Part shown: positions 1 through 7,908 of the stretch, piece after piece
Layout of the letters: each line of letters begins with the position of its first letter
Position numbering within the stretch: the first letter of the stretch is position 1
Assembly (NCBI RefSeq): GCF_900176145.1
Contig: NZ_FWWY01000001.1
Span: 191,517 to 255,516, forward strand
Reading direction: 5' to 3'
From: Sulfobacillus thermosulfidooxidans DSM 9293
GTDB lineage: Bacteria > Bacillota > Sulfobacillia > Sulfobacillales > Sulfobacillaceae
Length of the DNA stretch: 64,000 bases
Notes under the pieces: model-generated
The model's input: the letters and a program-made list of their open reading frames with translations, nothing else
Told to the model about the DNA's origin: nothing
The model's database searches: none
Translations under genes and position numbers: made by a program

Positions 1-460
1 ATTTATAACCCCCCCCCCCCTCCCCCTCTTATATATATATATTTTTCGTGCTACATTGCTTACTTACTTACTTAACCCCCCCTCAACCCCACGTTTGATA
101 AGGGTTTCGGCTGTTAGCACTTTTTTCAGCACGATTGCTAACAGCGCTAACAAAAATTCTCAAACGCTTACGTTATAAGGCTTAGAGGGTGTTAGCACAC
201 AACAAACCCCAAAATATCCCATTGGAACTAAATGTAAGTTTATCCCACTTTTTTCAAGTTTTTTCTGTTATTTTCCTTTTTGTGTTCCTGTATATGCCAA
301 ATTATCTAAGAAATACCATTCATGTTATGTCTTACTATTTAAGGGGATTTTCCTCTGTAATGGCTCTTTTTTCCTTTTTCCATGAATTTTTTACCCCCAC
401 CCCACCCCATCAGCAAACATATGTGTAGGGTTTTGAAATTGCTTACATTGCTAACACCCC
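1..460. other. Candidate replication origin: AT-rich tract with TGTTAGCA boxes
   Basis: The first 460 bases hold no convincing gene. They begin with a poly-C and TA-dinucleotide tract and CTTA tandem repeats (about 57-74). The octamer TGTTAGCA or its complement lies at 112-119, 136-143, 190-197 and 449-456, with a 7-base version at 146-152, in both orientations. The interval 220-430 is very AT-rich for this window. Iterons beside an AT-rich stretch upstream of a replication-type gene (978) are the classical plasmid origin layout; that function is inference. The homopolymer start could also be a contig edge. Confidence 0.45.
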
Positions 461-586
461 ACAGTGCAGTTTGAGGCATCTGGTTTGACGCTGCGGAGAA
501 AACCCGTCGTTAGAGAACGCCCCTGAACGATCTAGAAACGGGGGATCACGGTGCGCATCGTGCCATCAGCTCTGGGATGACCATTC

Positions 587-615
587 TTGACAGATCCCGT
601 CCGTTTTGCTATCGT
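587..615 (+). promoter_or_regulatory. Predicted sigma-A promoter upstream of the leader of the DUF927 gene
   Basis: TTGACA at 587-592 is followed after 17 bases by TATCGT at 610-615, a 4/6 match to the -10 consensus. Transcription would start near 622, just before the repeated leader element at 655-762, and run towards the gene at 978. Confidence 0.45.
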
Positions 616-654
616 GAACGTACATTGAGATAGAACTCGACCGCACGATCTCTG

Positions 655-762
655 TGACGTGCAAAAAATCGCAAAAAATCGGCATCCCCTCACAGAGGTG
701 TCGAAAATCGCAAAAAAATGGCATCCCCCTCTCCCGTTGGACGGACAACGGGAGAGTTTTTT
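655..762 (+). promoter_or_regulatory. Terminator-containing leader element, copy 1 (tandem motif)
   Basis: The A-rich motif (GTG, then AAAAATCGCAAAAAA, then GGCATCCCC) occurs twice, at about 658-690 and 697-729. The second copy runs into a clear intrinsic terminator: CTCTCCCGTTG pairs with CAACGGGAGAG (about 729-756) and is followed by seven T. The first copy has a small CCTC/GAGG hairpin. The same motif plus hairpin recurs at 14611-14682 and 27755-27820, each time between a promoter and the first gene of an operon. An attenuator or antitermination leader is inferred. Confidence 0.6.
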
Positions 763-827
763 TGTCTTGATGAATGTTGAGGATCAGGCCCGAGGAAGAC
801 GGATGCGGGAAAGACGGCACAACACGC

Positions 828-862
828 TCACGCGGCGGATCGGGGATCGATCCGCCGCGTGA
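828..862. repeat. 15-bp perfect inverted repeat
   Basis: TCACGCGGCGGATCG at 828-842 and its exact complement at 848-862 flank a 5-base spacer (GGGAT). It sits in the leader between the terminator at 729-760 and the GTG start at 978. No T-run follows, so it is more likely an operator or RNA structure than a terminator. Confidence 0.7.
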
Positions 863-977
863 CGACTTGGGTTCCATATTTCGATTAGCATTCGATTGAC
901 GGACGATGACGGACACCCGCTCCGCCTCATCCTCAGCGTTCCATCCACCAGCATTCCATAAGGAGGCGTGATGCATC

Positions 978-3959
978 GTGCATCCCTTTGATGATACCCC
1001 AGATCACAATCTCATACAATCGTGGGTCGATCATTCCACGCCCCCCGGGGAGGCATCCTCCGCCCGACCGTCGGGGGATCTCGTGGCATCGTCCACTCCG
1101 CCGGATGCGGATCGTGATTCGTCTCCTCAGTCTGACATTCCCGATGCCGAATCCGACGCTCCTGATGCCAAATCCGATGCCCCTCGCGAGAACGTGGATG
1201 AGATTCCGACAGACGATCCGTGGGACGCTATTGAGTCGGGAAATGCCCCGTTATTTGACATTCCATCGGATGCGGCGTCCGATCCCCGTCCGACGCATCC
1301 CGCGACGCCCCCCGGGGCCGAAGATTGGACCCAAACGACCGATCCGACGGCCTGGATTACAGATCTGGCCGCCCGCATGCGCCCCCTCGTTCAAGCGCAT
1401 GCCGTCCCGGAGGAATTGCTCGCGCCGGAGACGATGCAGCGGCTCGTGGTCTTAGCGCACGATCATCCCGACCATTGGGAATTGCTGAAACCGGTCTTGA
1501 CGAAAGCGGTGCCTTGGCGCGTCTGGCGCCGAGCGTTTCAGCAGGCGATGCAAACCTTGACGCAACAATGGGACGAGGCGGAAACCCAATTGATCCTCGA
1601 TCAATTGGGATGGGATCTTGCGCATGATGCGCTGACCACGTGGGAAACCTTAGCCGCCACGGTCGATCAGCTCGTCATCCGACGGGGTGTCGCCGTGCTC
1701 CATCATCGGCTGGTAAAAGCGGCGCTGGCGTTAGCGTGGCCGGCCTGGGCCGATTTACTCCAAGCCCAAGTGCAAAAATGGACGAACGGGCATTGGACCA
1801 AGGCGGAACGGGAAACGTGGATGCAGCAGATCCGCCGGCTCTCGCCGCATCATCCCGCCCGGGTCAAAGCCCGTGAGCAAGGCTGGGACGTGGTGCCCGG
1901 TGGCTCTGACGAATCCGAGGCGTCTCAGACGGCGGCATCCCCCAATCATGCCGCGACAGCATCCGCAGAGTCCCAGCCCGTGACGCTCGGATCGCTATGG
2001 CCCGATGCGCCGGCGGAGTGCGTAGACTGGCCATTGCCCCCGGCGGGTCAGCCGTGGGTGCCTCATCCGCACGGCATCGGACGGGTAGTCCATGTCAACG
2101 AGGAGACGGTGGAGGTCAAACCGGTGAGCTTTACGCCGATCTTTGTCCGGGCCTTAGGCCGATCCCTCGGGGATGCCACCGACGACGTGGCCTGGGTCTG
2201 GCTGACCTGGCGGGATGGATCAACGCAGACGTGGAAATCCCAATGGATGCGGCGCAAAGACGTGTTGACGTTACCCAAAGCGGCGGAAGTGTTCGCCAAT
2301 TGGGACATTGATTTTGCGCCCGGTGAAGCCAAGGCGGTCGTGCAATGGCTCCAAGATCAGCAAAACGCGGTGGGGCGTGAGACACTCCCGTTGCACGCGG
2401 TCGTGACGCAATGTGGCTGGACCATGATTGAAGGCCAGACGGCCTTTGTCTTGCCCGATGCGGCCCTCGGCGTGACCACCCGGTCCCTGGTCTCGCAAAT
2501 TCCGTCTGACATTGCCAAAGTCTATCGCGTGCAGGGTGATCCCGAGGCCGAAGCCGCGATCATTCAGGATGCGCTCCAAGCGGAACCCCAACTCGCGTGG
2601 GCCTTGGGTCATGCGGCGGCGGCGGTCTGGTGTCGGCGGATTTATGCCTTGGGCCTCGTCGATGTCTTGGGGTATGGAATGCAGATGACAGATCGAACCG
2701 GGCACGGCAAAACGTTTGCACTGAAGTTGGCGCTCTTGCCGTGGCAGCAACCGTTGCCTCGGTCCGCGAACTTCTCCACCGCCGGAGCCACGATCTGGCT
2801 GAGTTTGTTTAATGATCTGCCCCACGGGGTCCAAGAAACCCAAGAATATGCGACGGATGCGCTCGGTAAGCCCCGCGCCAGCGCCGCCGATTGGCCGCAA
2901 ATTCTTCATGATTTGTCGGATGCGGGGGGCGCGATTCGGGCGCGGGTGGATGGATCGTTGCGGATGGCGCCCATTCCGGCGGGCACGATTCTTTTTGCCA
3001 ATAACCAATCACTCCTGACGGAAGCGACGAACGCGGGGGCGCAGGTGCGGTTGCTCTCCACGGGATCGTTGTTTCGGGAACGGTCCGATGCGATGGCGCG
3101 GATCGTGGAAGATCTCGAAATGCGGATGGCCCAACACTATGGTCATGGGGGTCGGGCGGTCATTGCGGCGTTGCTGGGCTGGTCCGATGCGCAGATCGTC
3201 GCGGCGTGGCAGGATGCGGTAACGACCGTGCGCGATGTGCTGGATGCGGTCTCCTTGGATCCCGAATCACGGCAAATTGCCCGCCGGCAAAGCAAACTCT
3301 GGGCCTTGGGCCTTTTGGGCCTTCGGACGTTATTGCAGGAGGGATATGGATTCGATTCCACGTTGTGTGAGCGGGCGGAAGCAGGGTATCGGGCGATTGT
3401 CAAGAGTCTTATGCGGCAAATGCTGACGACGTATGTACCTGAATGGCATCGCTGGTGGGATCGTGTCGCGTCTGATTTACGGCAACACGCCGCGGAGTTT
3501 GCGGGATTGGAACTGCAACGGGGAGCTGATGCGGAAGCTCCCCGAGAATATCACGGGAAGTTTGATCCGACCAAAGATGTTCTGGCGGTTGAGGTGGGAT
3601 GGTTCCGGGATCGCTTACAAGCGATGGGGCGTCTCGATGTCACAACGCTCAAAAAAGATTGGGCGCAAGAAGGCTTGTTGATTCCGACGTATCGTGCGGA
3701 TGGTACGATCAAACGATATGATCACGCGACTCGCCTCTTGCGGGCGGATGGTACGAGTTATCTCATGACCGCCATTTGGCTCAAGGCCAGTGCCGTGGGG
3801 TTTGGCGTTCCCGAATCGGATGAGGAAGACGATGCGGATTCCGATTGGGTTCCGGGAGGCCACGGGGCATCGCCACGTCGGAACGATAGTGATCCGCAGA
3901 ACGACGACGACACGGCGTTCCTCGACGCGGACGACGATGCTGATCGCTATCCCTTTTGA
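978..3959 (+). CDS. DUF927-like ATPase/helicase-type protein, probable replication protein
   Basis: A 993-aa protein. Residues 1-115 are acidic and low-complexity (repeated SDAPDA-type units). A region around residues 450-730 resembles DUF927 proteins of plasmids and phages, with a Walker A-like TGHGKT at about 574-579 and a VQETQEY segment about 45 residues later in the Walker B position. The tail (EESDEEDDAD-type) is again acidic. DUF927 proteins are putative ATPases often found with primases. The start is GTG at 978 because AAGGAGG lies at 960-966; the nearer ATG at 971 ends after six codons. It stands alone behind a long regulated leader. A role as replication initiator or helicase is inferred from context. 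Confidence 0.7.
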   Translation: MHPFDDTPDHNLIQSWVDHSTPPGEASSARPSGDLVASSTPPDADRDSSPQSDIPDAESDAPDAKSDAPRENVDEIPTDDPWDAIESGNAPLFDIPSDAASDPRPTHPATPPGAEDWTQTTDPTAWITDLAARMRPLVQAHAVPEELLAPETMQRLVVLAHDHPDHWELLKPVLTKAVPWRVWRRAFQQAMQTLTQQWDEAETQLILDQLGWDLAHDALTTWETLAATVDQLVIRRGVAVLHHRLVKAALALAWPAWADLLQAQVQKWTNGHWTKAERETWMQQIRRLSPHHPARVKAREQGWDVVPGGSDESEASQTAASPNHAATASAESQPVTLGSLWPDAPAECVDWPLPPAGQPWVPHPHGIGRVVHVNEETVEVKPVSFTPIFVRALGRSLGDATDDVAWVWLTWRDGSTQTWKSQWMRRKDVLTLPKAAEVFANWDIDFAPGEAKAVVQWLQDQQNAVGRETLPLHAVVTQCGWTMIEGQTAFVLPDAALGVTTRSLVSQIPSDIAKVYRVQGDPEAEAAIIQDALQAEPQLAWALGHAAAAVWCRRIYALGLVDVLGYGMQMTDRTGHGKTFALKLALLPWQQPLPRSANFSTAGATIWLSLFNDLPHGVQETQEYATDALGKPRASAADWPQILHDLSDAGGAIRARVDGSLRMAPIPAGTILFANNQSLLTEATNAGAQVRLLSTGSLFRERSDAMARIVEDLEMRMAQHYGHGGRAVIAALLGWSDAQIVAAWQDAVTTVRDVLDAVSLDPESRQIARRQSKLWALGLLGLRTLLQEGYGFDSTLCERAEAGYRAIVKSLMRQMLTTYVPEWHRWWDRVASDLRQHAAEFAGLELQRGADAEAPREYHGKFDPTKDVLAVEVGWFRDRLQAMGRLDVTTLKKDWAQEGLLIPTYRADGTIKRYDHATRLLRADGTSYLMTAIWLKASAVGFGVPESDEEDDADSDWVPGGHGASPRRNDSDPQNDDDTAFLDADDDADRYPF

Positions 3960-3992
3960 TGCCCCGGCATGCCGGGGCGTGCGGGGGCATCA
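3957..3992. terminator. GC-rich nested palindrome after the DUF927 gene
   Basis: An 18-bp perfect palindrome (GCCCCGGCATGCCGGGGC) begins just behind the stop codon and is nested in a wider TGATGCCCC/GGGGCATCA pairing. No T-run follows, so Rho-independent termination is possible but unproven. Confidence 0.45.
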
Positions 3993-4092
3993 ATCTCGAA
4001 TCCGCGGGCCAATCACCAGATAGTCCGGCTGTAGTTCCCCCGTTTTTCAGGATGCGCGCATTGAGAATAAGAAAGGAACCACAGCGCATACT

Positions 4093-4260
4093 GAACCTCC
4101 CCATGGCTAAAGCCAGGGGGTTCTAACGGTCTATACCTTTGCACTCTCGCAGGCTCTCACGGTAGCTTGCACCATCGCTACAACATCCTGCGCCTCATGT
4201 TCGGGCAGACTGTCTTTTTCGGACGACCCGCTCTGACTCCGATAGGTGCCGAAGGAGGAC
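4093..4260 (-). ncRNA. Putative omega-RNA (reRNA) at the tnpB 3' end
   Basis: TnpB nucleases use an RNA transcribed from the 3' end of tnpB and the element's right end. Here that region ends with the CCCC-stem hairpin at 4093-4122 followed by GGGGAGGTTCA on the minus strand, the usual scaffold end. The guide would be the flank below 4093. The 5' limit is a guess. Confidence 0.4.
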
Positions 4261-5717
4261 GGCCAGGTTCTGTTATGCCCTGGCTGTCCACTCGCGGGTT
4301 GGTTGGTCGCCTGTTGCCAAGCCGTCCGCAGGAGCGGTTCCGCACCTGGCCAATGCTCGTTCGCATTAGCGACTTGCAGGCATTCGTTCTCCACATGTTT
4401 TGCGAGATATGCACTAAACAGGTCTCGTTGCATTACGATGCCACAATCACAGGCATGAATCCGCTCGGATAACCGTTTCTTGTGTTTCTGTCCGCAAAGA
4501 CACGCTTGGGATAATGCGGTATGGTACGTACTGAATTCCTCCACTGCCCCGCCAGCACTTTCAGCCTTGCGGGTGAGGATGGAGAGAAACAGCTTGGGTG
4601 CACGAACGCTGATCGAACGTCCGTACATCTTCTGAAATGCTTTATAGCTGAGTTTTTCCGTCTTGATATGGGGGCCGATGGCAATGACCTGATTCGCCAG
4701 TTGTCCATGGAGGGTTTTTCGATGGGCAGCCTCCCGACGATGCCGTTCTCTCAGAACCGCTTCCGTTTCTAATTGATGGCGGCTTTTCTGTGTCGGGCGT
4801 TTGCCTTTGATCGCTCGGCCCTTGTCATCGTAGCAATCGGGATTGTTGGCACGACGCTGGCGGTCTTGTTTGCGTTGCAACCGACGAATCTTCTGATGGT
4901 CTCTGACCACGGCATCCGCAAATGGCGTGAGCAGGGCTTGAGTATCGCCAACAATCGCGATCGTCGATGGTCCAATATCCAGCCCGACCGTTTCCTGACC
5001 GATGGGGTGAATACGCTCGCCCTTTTCGTTCACTTTGACATACGGAACACCCTCGCAGACCAGTTGCGCGTAGTAGCGAGTTTTCCCACGCACATCCCGT
5101 CGAACCAAGCGCACATATTTGACACGGGAGGCCAGACCATGCCGGATCACGGGATCACGCTGTGCTCCTTTAGCCATCGGTAGTTCCAGGCCATTCCACA
5201 TGATGCGGTCATCCCGCCAGCGGATACAAGCGGCATTGCTCTTTCCTTCGAGGCTGTGAAGGCCGCGTTCACCTTTGAAGCGTACCGCTTTCGCCTTGCC
5301 CAATGCCACCTTGTACACTGCTTCAAATGCCCGTTTCGCCAGTTTCTGCGCCACATGGGAGTCCAGGTGGTCGCCCAGCCACGTGGTACGACGCATCTTA
5401 TCCGCCACTGCTTCCAGGGCATAGAGGGAAAAACCGTGAGCTTGGCGAGCAGCAGAAAAGTGAGCCTGGCGCTCCTTTTTGTCCGTACTTTTCTTGGCCT
5501 TCGTGTACCAGATAGATTGTCGGACCAGCACCAGTCTGTTTTTCGCCTCACCCAGAAGGGCATTGTACAGTTGGCGCCCTGCTTCAAACCGTTTGTCTAA
5601 TGTGCGTTCTTGGCGGCGCGTGACGCACAGGGGGACTTCACACACAAACGAGGGAGTCTGCCTCTTCACCTTTTTAGACGTTTTTTTGGTTTGCGATGTA
5701 CGGCTTGATAACGGCAA
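4131..5717 (-). CDS. tnpB: TnpB, RNA-guided endonuclease of an IS605-type element
   Basis: A 528-aa OrfB/TnpB protein, longer than the usual 370-420 aa. RuvC residues are visible: Asp in GLDIGPSTIAIVG, Glu in KTEKLSYKAFQ, Asp in MQRDLFSAYLA. A zinc ribbon is seen as CLCG...CDCG between the last two. The start is TTG at 5717, preceded by AGGAGGGG at correct spacing and overlapping the end of the tnpA relic, as in coupled IS605 genes. TnpB cuts DNA next to a target motif using the omega-RNA and favours retention of the element. The nuclease looks intact although its partner transposase is broken. Confidence 0.85.
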   Translation of the reverse strand: MPLSSRTSQTKKTSKKVKRQTPSFVCEVPLCVTRRQERTLDKRFEAGRQLYNALLGEAKNRLVLVRQSIWYTKAKKSTDKKERQAHFSAARQAHGFSLYALEAVADKMRRTTWLGDHLDSHVAQKLAKRAFEAVYKVALGKAKAVRFKGERGLHSLEGKSNAACIRWRDDRIMWNGLELPMAKGAQRDPVIRHGLASRVKYVRLVRRDVRGKTRYYAQLVCEGVPYVKVNEKGERIHPIGQETVGLDIGPSTIAIVGDTQALLTPFADAVVRDHQKIRRLQRKQDRQRRANNPDCYDDKGRAIKGKRPTQKSRHQLETEAVLRERHRREAAHRKTLHGQLANQVIAIGPHIKTEKLSYKAFQKMYGRSISVRAPKLFLSILTRKAESAGGAVEEFSTYHTALSQACLCGQKHKKRLSERIHACDCGIVMQRDLFSAYLAKHVENECLQVANANEHWPGAEPLLRTAWQQATNQPASGQPGHNRTWPSSFGTYRSQSGSSEKDSLPEHEAQDVVAMVQATVRACESAKV

Positions 5718-6066
5718 GTGGGGCCCCTCCTACGGTCGAGACAAAATAGGAATTCATCCACAAGCTCGGCAAGCGACTTCTCAGCCACGGAAACTCTTGG
5801 CGCAAGAGCCGGGCTGATCGGCCTTTGACCGGCTTCACAAAGCGAGGGATGCCCTATTGCGGATCCACCTCAATCAGCAGATGGACATGATCCGGCATGA
5901 CGTCCATCTCGAGGATTTCCACGGTACGCTCTGCGGCGACTTGGTGAATGATGGCTTTCAGCCGTTCATCCACACCCTGTGTCAAGACCCGGCGCCGTTA
6001 CTTTGGGCACCAGACCACATGATATTTGCAGGAGAATACCACGTTATTGTGGGATTGGTAGACCAT
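5674..6066 (-). pseudogene. tnpA: IS200-type Y1 transposase TnpA, two in-frame stops
   Basis: One reading frame of 131 codons from ATG 6066 to TAA 5674 encodes a recognisable IS200 transposase: MVYQSHNNVVFSCKYHVVW at the start, the HUH pair in MPDHVHLLIEV, and FVSTVGGAPLAVIKPYI near the end. It is interrupted by TAA after VVWCPK (normally CPKYRR) and TAG after VDPQ (normally DPQFG). No frameshift is present, so these are simple nonsense mutations in an otherwise preserved gene. Confidence 0.85.
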
Positions 6067-6228
6067 ACTCTGATTATATGGCGCAATGCCGTCTAATCCA
6101 AAGCCTTGAAGATCTTTTGGCCCTAGCGGGCCAACGGGCTTATATCCCCATTCCTAAAGGCAGGGGCTTTACGCCCGATTCGGTAATGATGACAGGACCT
6201 TAAAAATTTTCTCAAGGAGTGCTGGAAT

Positions 6229-6618
6229 ATGTTTAACAAAATCATCTTGATTGGTCGGCTGACCCGCGATCCGGAATTGCGCTACACGCCTCAAGGAGTC
6301 CCTGTGGCCTCGTTCACTCTGGCGGTGGATCGCCCGTTCACGAATGCCCAAGGCCAACGGGACGCTGACTTTGTGGATTGTGTCGCGTGGCGAAAACTCG
6401 GAGAAACTGTGGGGAACCATTTAACCAAAGGCCGTCTTGTGGCCGTGGAAGGGCGTCTCCAAATTCGAGGCTATACCGCCCAAGACGGCAACAAGCGCCG
6501 CGTGGCGGAAGTGATTATCGACACCCTACGATTCTTGGATGCGCCCAAATCCTCCCCGTCTTCGGTCGCTGCTCATAATCATGAGGTGACGATTCCGCCT
6601 GACGATGTGCCCTTTTAG
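6229..6618 (+). CDS. ssb: Single-stranded DNA-binding protein
   Basis: A 129-aa OB-fold SSB: MFNKIILIGRLTRDPELRYT at the N-terminus, FVDCVAWRKLGE mid-domain, RLQIRGYTAQDGNKRRVAEV further on, and an acidic tip DDVPF that normally docks partner proteins. It is shorter than chromosomal SSB (about 150-175 aa), having a short linker, as is common for plasmid or phage copies. CAAGGAG precedes the ATG. It lies between two IS605-type terminal hairpins (6142-6168 and 6653-6688). It likely serves replication of this element with the primase and helicases at 48762-62511. Confidence 0.95.
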   Translation: MFNKIILIGRLTRDPELRYTPQGVPVASFTLAVDRPFTNAQGQRDADFVDCVAWRKLGETVGNHLTKGRLVAVEGRLQIRGYTAQDGNKRRVAEVIIDTLRFLDAPKSSPSSVAAHNHEVTIPPDDVPF

Positions 6619-6652
6619 AGGAGTTGACGTAATCTATCCCCCCAAGGCCTGG

Positions 6653-6688
6653 TGGCTAATCCCCATCGCTAAAGCGCGGGGCTTGCGC
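6653..6688. repeat. Solo IS605-type terminal hairpin
   Basis: GGCTAATCCCCATCGCTAAA followed by GCGCGGGGCTTGCG closely matches the IS605 end at 6137-6175 in order, hairpin (CCCC-ATCGCTAAAGCG-GGGG) and orientation, but no transposase accompanies it. It is most simply the remnant end of a lost copy. It lies just behind ssb. Confidence 0.6.
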
Positions 6689-6719
6689 CGTCAGATTTCT
6701 GATCAAGGAGCGTGTTCCC

Positions 6720-7399
6720 GTGGGATACTCGATTCGCATCGCCTTATCCCGACCACAATTATGGCTGATCGCCTGTACCGCCTTCCTCCCGCTTGGCGGG
6801 TTGTGGCTACTCCCAACCCCGTGGATGACAACCCATCCCACCCTGGCAACATAGACGTTTTGGGGCACCCAACTTCTAGGGATCTTTGGCATCCCCACGT
6901 TGTTGTATCATCAAGCCATTATCACGGTCCTAGGCCTTCGTCATTATCCGGCTCCCACCACGTCTCACGCCTCGTCCGGCTTCCAAACTCTCAGCGTGCT
7001 GAATGTGCTTGTCCCCGTCGTGCTAGCCGCCGGAATCCGTTTGCTGGTTCCGCCCGGCTTGGGACGCCGTATCCCTTGAATCAGCCCCCAGCTCAAGATC
7101 TCATTGGCTTCGTGTTACTGGTGTGGCTTGTGATCGAACCGTGGACCGGTTTGATCATTGCGCGCAACTTCTTGCAAGGCGCCACCCGCACCATCATTCC
7201 GTTGACGTGGCGGGCATCCGCTATTCGCTCGGGTTATCTCGTTATGCTTCTGATGGGCTTGTTGATGGTGTTATTCTTCCTGGGCATGGCTCATGGACGA
7301 TGGCTAGGTAGTCTCGTCTTCTATCAGATGACCGTGTGGTATGGGGTCATCATCACCTACCAAGTGCACGTGATTTATCAAAATCTGTCTCCGTCGTGA
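6720..7399 (+). pseudogene. Decayed membrane-protein gene (TAG plus frameshift)
   Basis: AAGGAG at 6705-6710 precedes GTG 6720, which opens a hydrophobic reading frame (LWLIACTAFLPLGGLWLL). It meets TAG at 6852 and continues in the same frame as clear membrane-protein sequence (FWGTQLLGIFGIPTLLYHQA; TLSVLNVLVPVVLAAGIRLL) to TGA at 7077. Hydrophobic coding then resumes one frame over (IGFVLLVWLVIEPWTGLIIA; SGYLVMLLMGLLMVLFFLG) to 7399. This fits one multi-spanning membrane protein broken by a nonsense mutation and a frameshift, or two adjacent genes of which the first is nonsense-mutated. Family not recognised; a permease-type subunit is possible. Confidence 0.65.
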
Positions 7400-7430
7400 T
7401 TTTTCTCGGTATCGGTAAAGGATGATCAGA

Positions 7431-7828
7431 ATGTCTTCTGACAACGTATTGTTACGTGTCTTCGGCACACTTCTCCCCCAATGGCGCTTTTGGCTCGGCG
7501 CCGCATGGGCGGCTGTTTTAATTAGCTTGACTAATCATTGGTTTTTGTTCTGGGCCTTAGGCATGCCCTTTTCGCTATATACCTGGTTTCATACCGCACA
7601 AGTCCTCTTATCGCTAGACGTGGGCAGTCCGCCTCGTTTTCGCCATATCTGGACCTACCTTTTTCCGCCTATCCCCTTTTGGGCCATCACGACCGGAACG
7701 ATTTTTCTTCTAGGAATCCCGGAAGTTCTCATCATTATGAGCCCTACCGTGTGGCCTCATAGCCCCTGGCGCTCCTTTTTATGGGGACCGCAACACGTTC
7801 AACACGCTGTTTCTATCCTTGTAGCCCT
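7431..7828 (+). pseudogene. Membrane protein, 5' part, split by the IS1182 element
   Basis: ATG 7431 follows AAAGGA and encodes about 130 residues with several membrane segments (FWLGAAWAAVLISL; FWAITTGTIFLLGI) before the IS end at 7829. The 3' part continues at 9781 beyond the IS. The joined product would be about 260 aa and its segment order resembles DUF624/YesL-type membrane proteins, a weak family call. Confidence 0.7.
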
Positions 7829-7908
7829 GGGGCTGTCTCAAAAGGGCGGCCCCTTCTTTGGTAGGTGGGATAGGGAGACAGCATGCGAAGGGCAACAAGC
7901 GTCCCTGA

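Larger units (their letters stand above)
4093..6168 (-). mobile_element. IS200/IS605-family element, tnpA broken, tnpB intact
   Basis: A minus-strand tnpA relic and tnpB are bounded by IS605-type terminal hairpins. On the minus strand, the tnpB-side end (about 4093-4122) reads CCCC-TGGCTTTAGCCA-TGGGG within a GAACC/GGTTC outer pair. The other end (about 6142-6168) reads CCCC-TGCCTTTAGGAA-TGGGG. Subterminal hairpins and absence of target duplication are normal for this family. Since tnpA carries two nonsense codons, movement would need a transposase supplied from elsewhere. Confidence 0.8.

Noticed and set aside
189-428. 79-aa ORF in the AT-rich start region
   Set aside because: Sequence is a by-product of T-rich DNA, with no ribosome site, inside the candidate origin.
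566-976. 136-aa minus-strand frame over the leader of the DUF927 gene
   Set aside because: It runs antisense across the promoter, terminator and palindrome, and has no coding character of its own.
2271-3008. 245-aa minus-strand frame
   Set aside because: Shadow of the DUF927 gene; Arg/Pro-rich composition typical of antisense frames in GC-rich genes.
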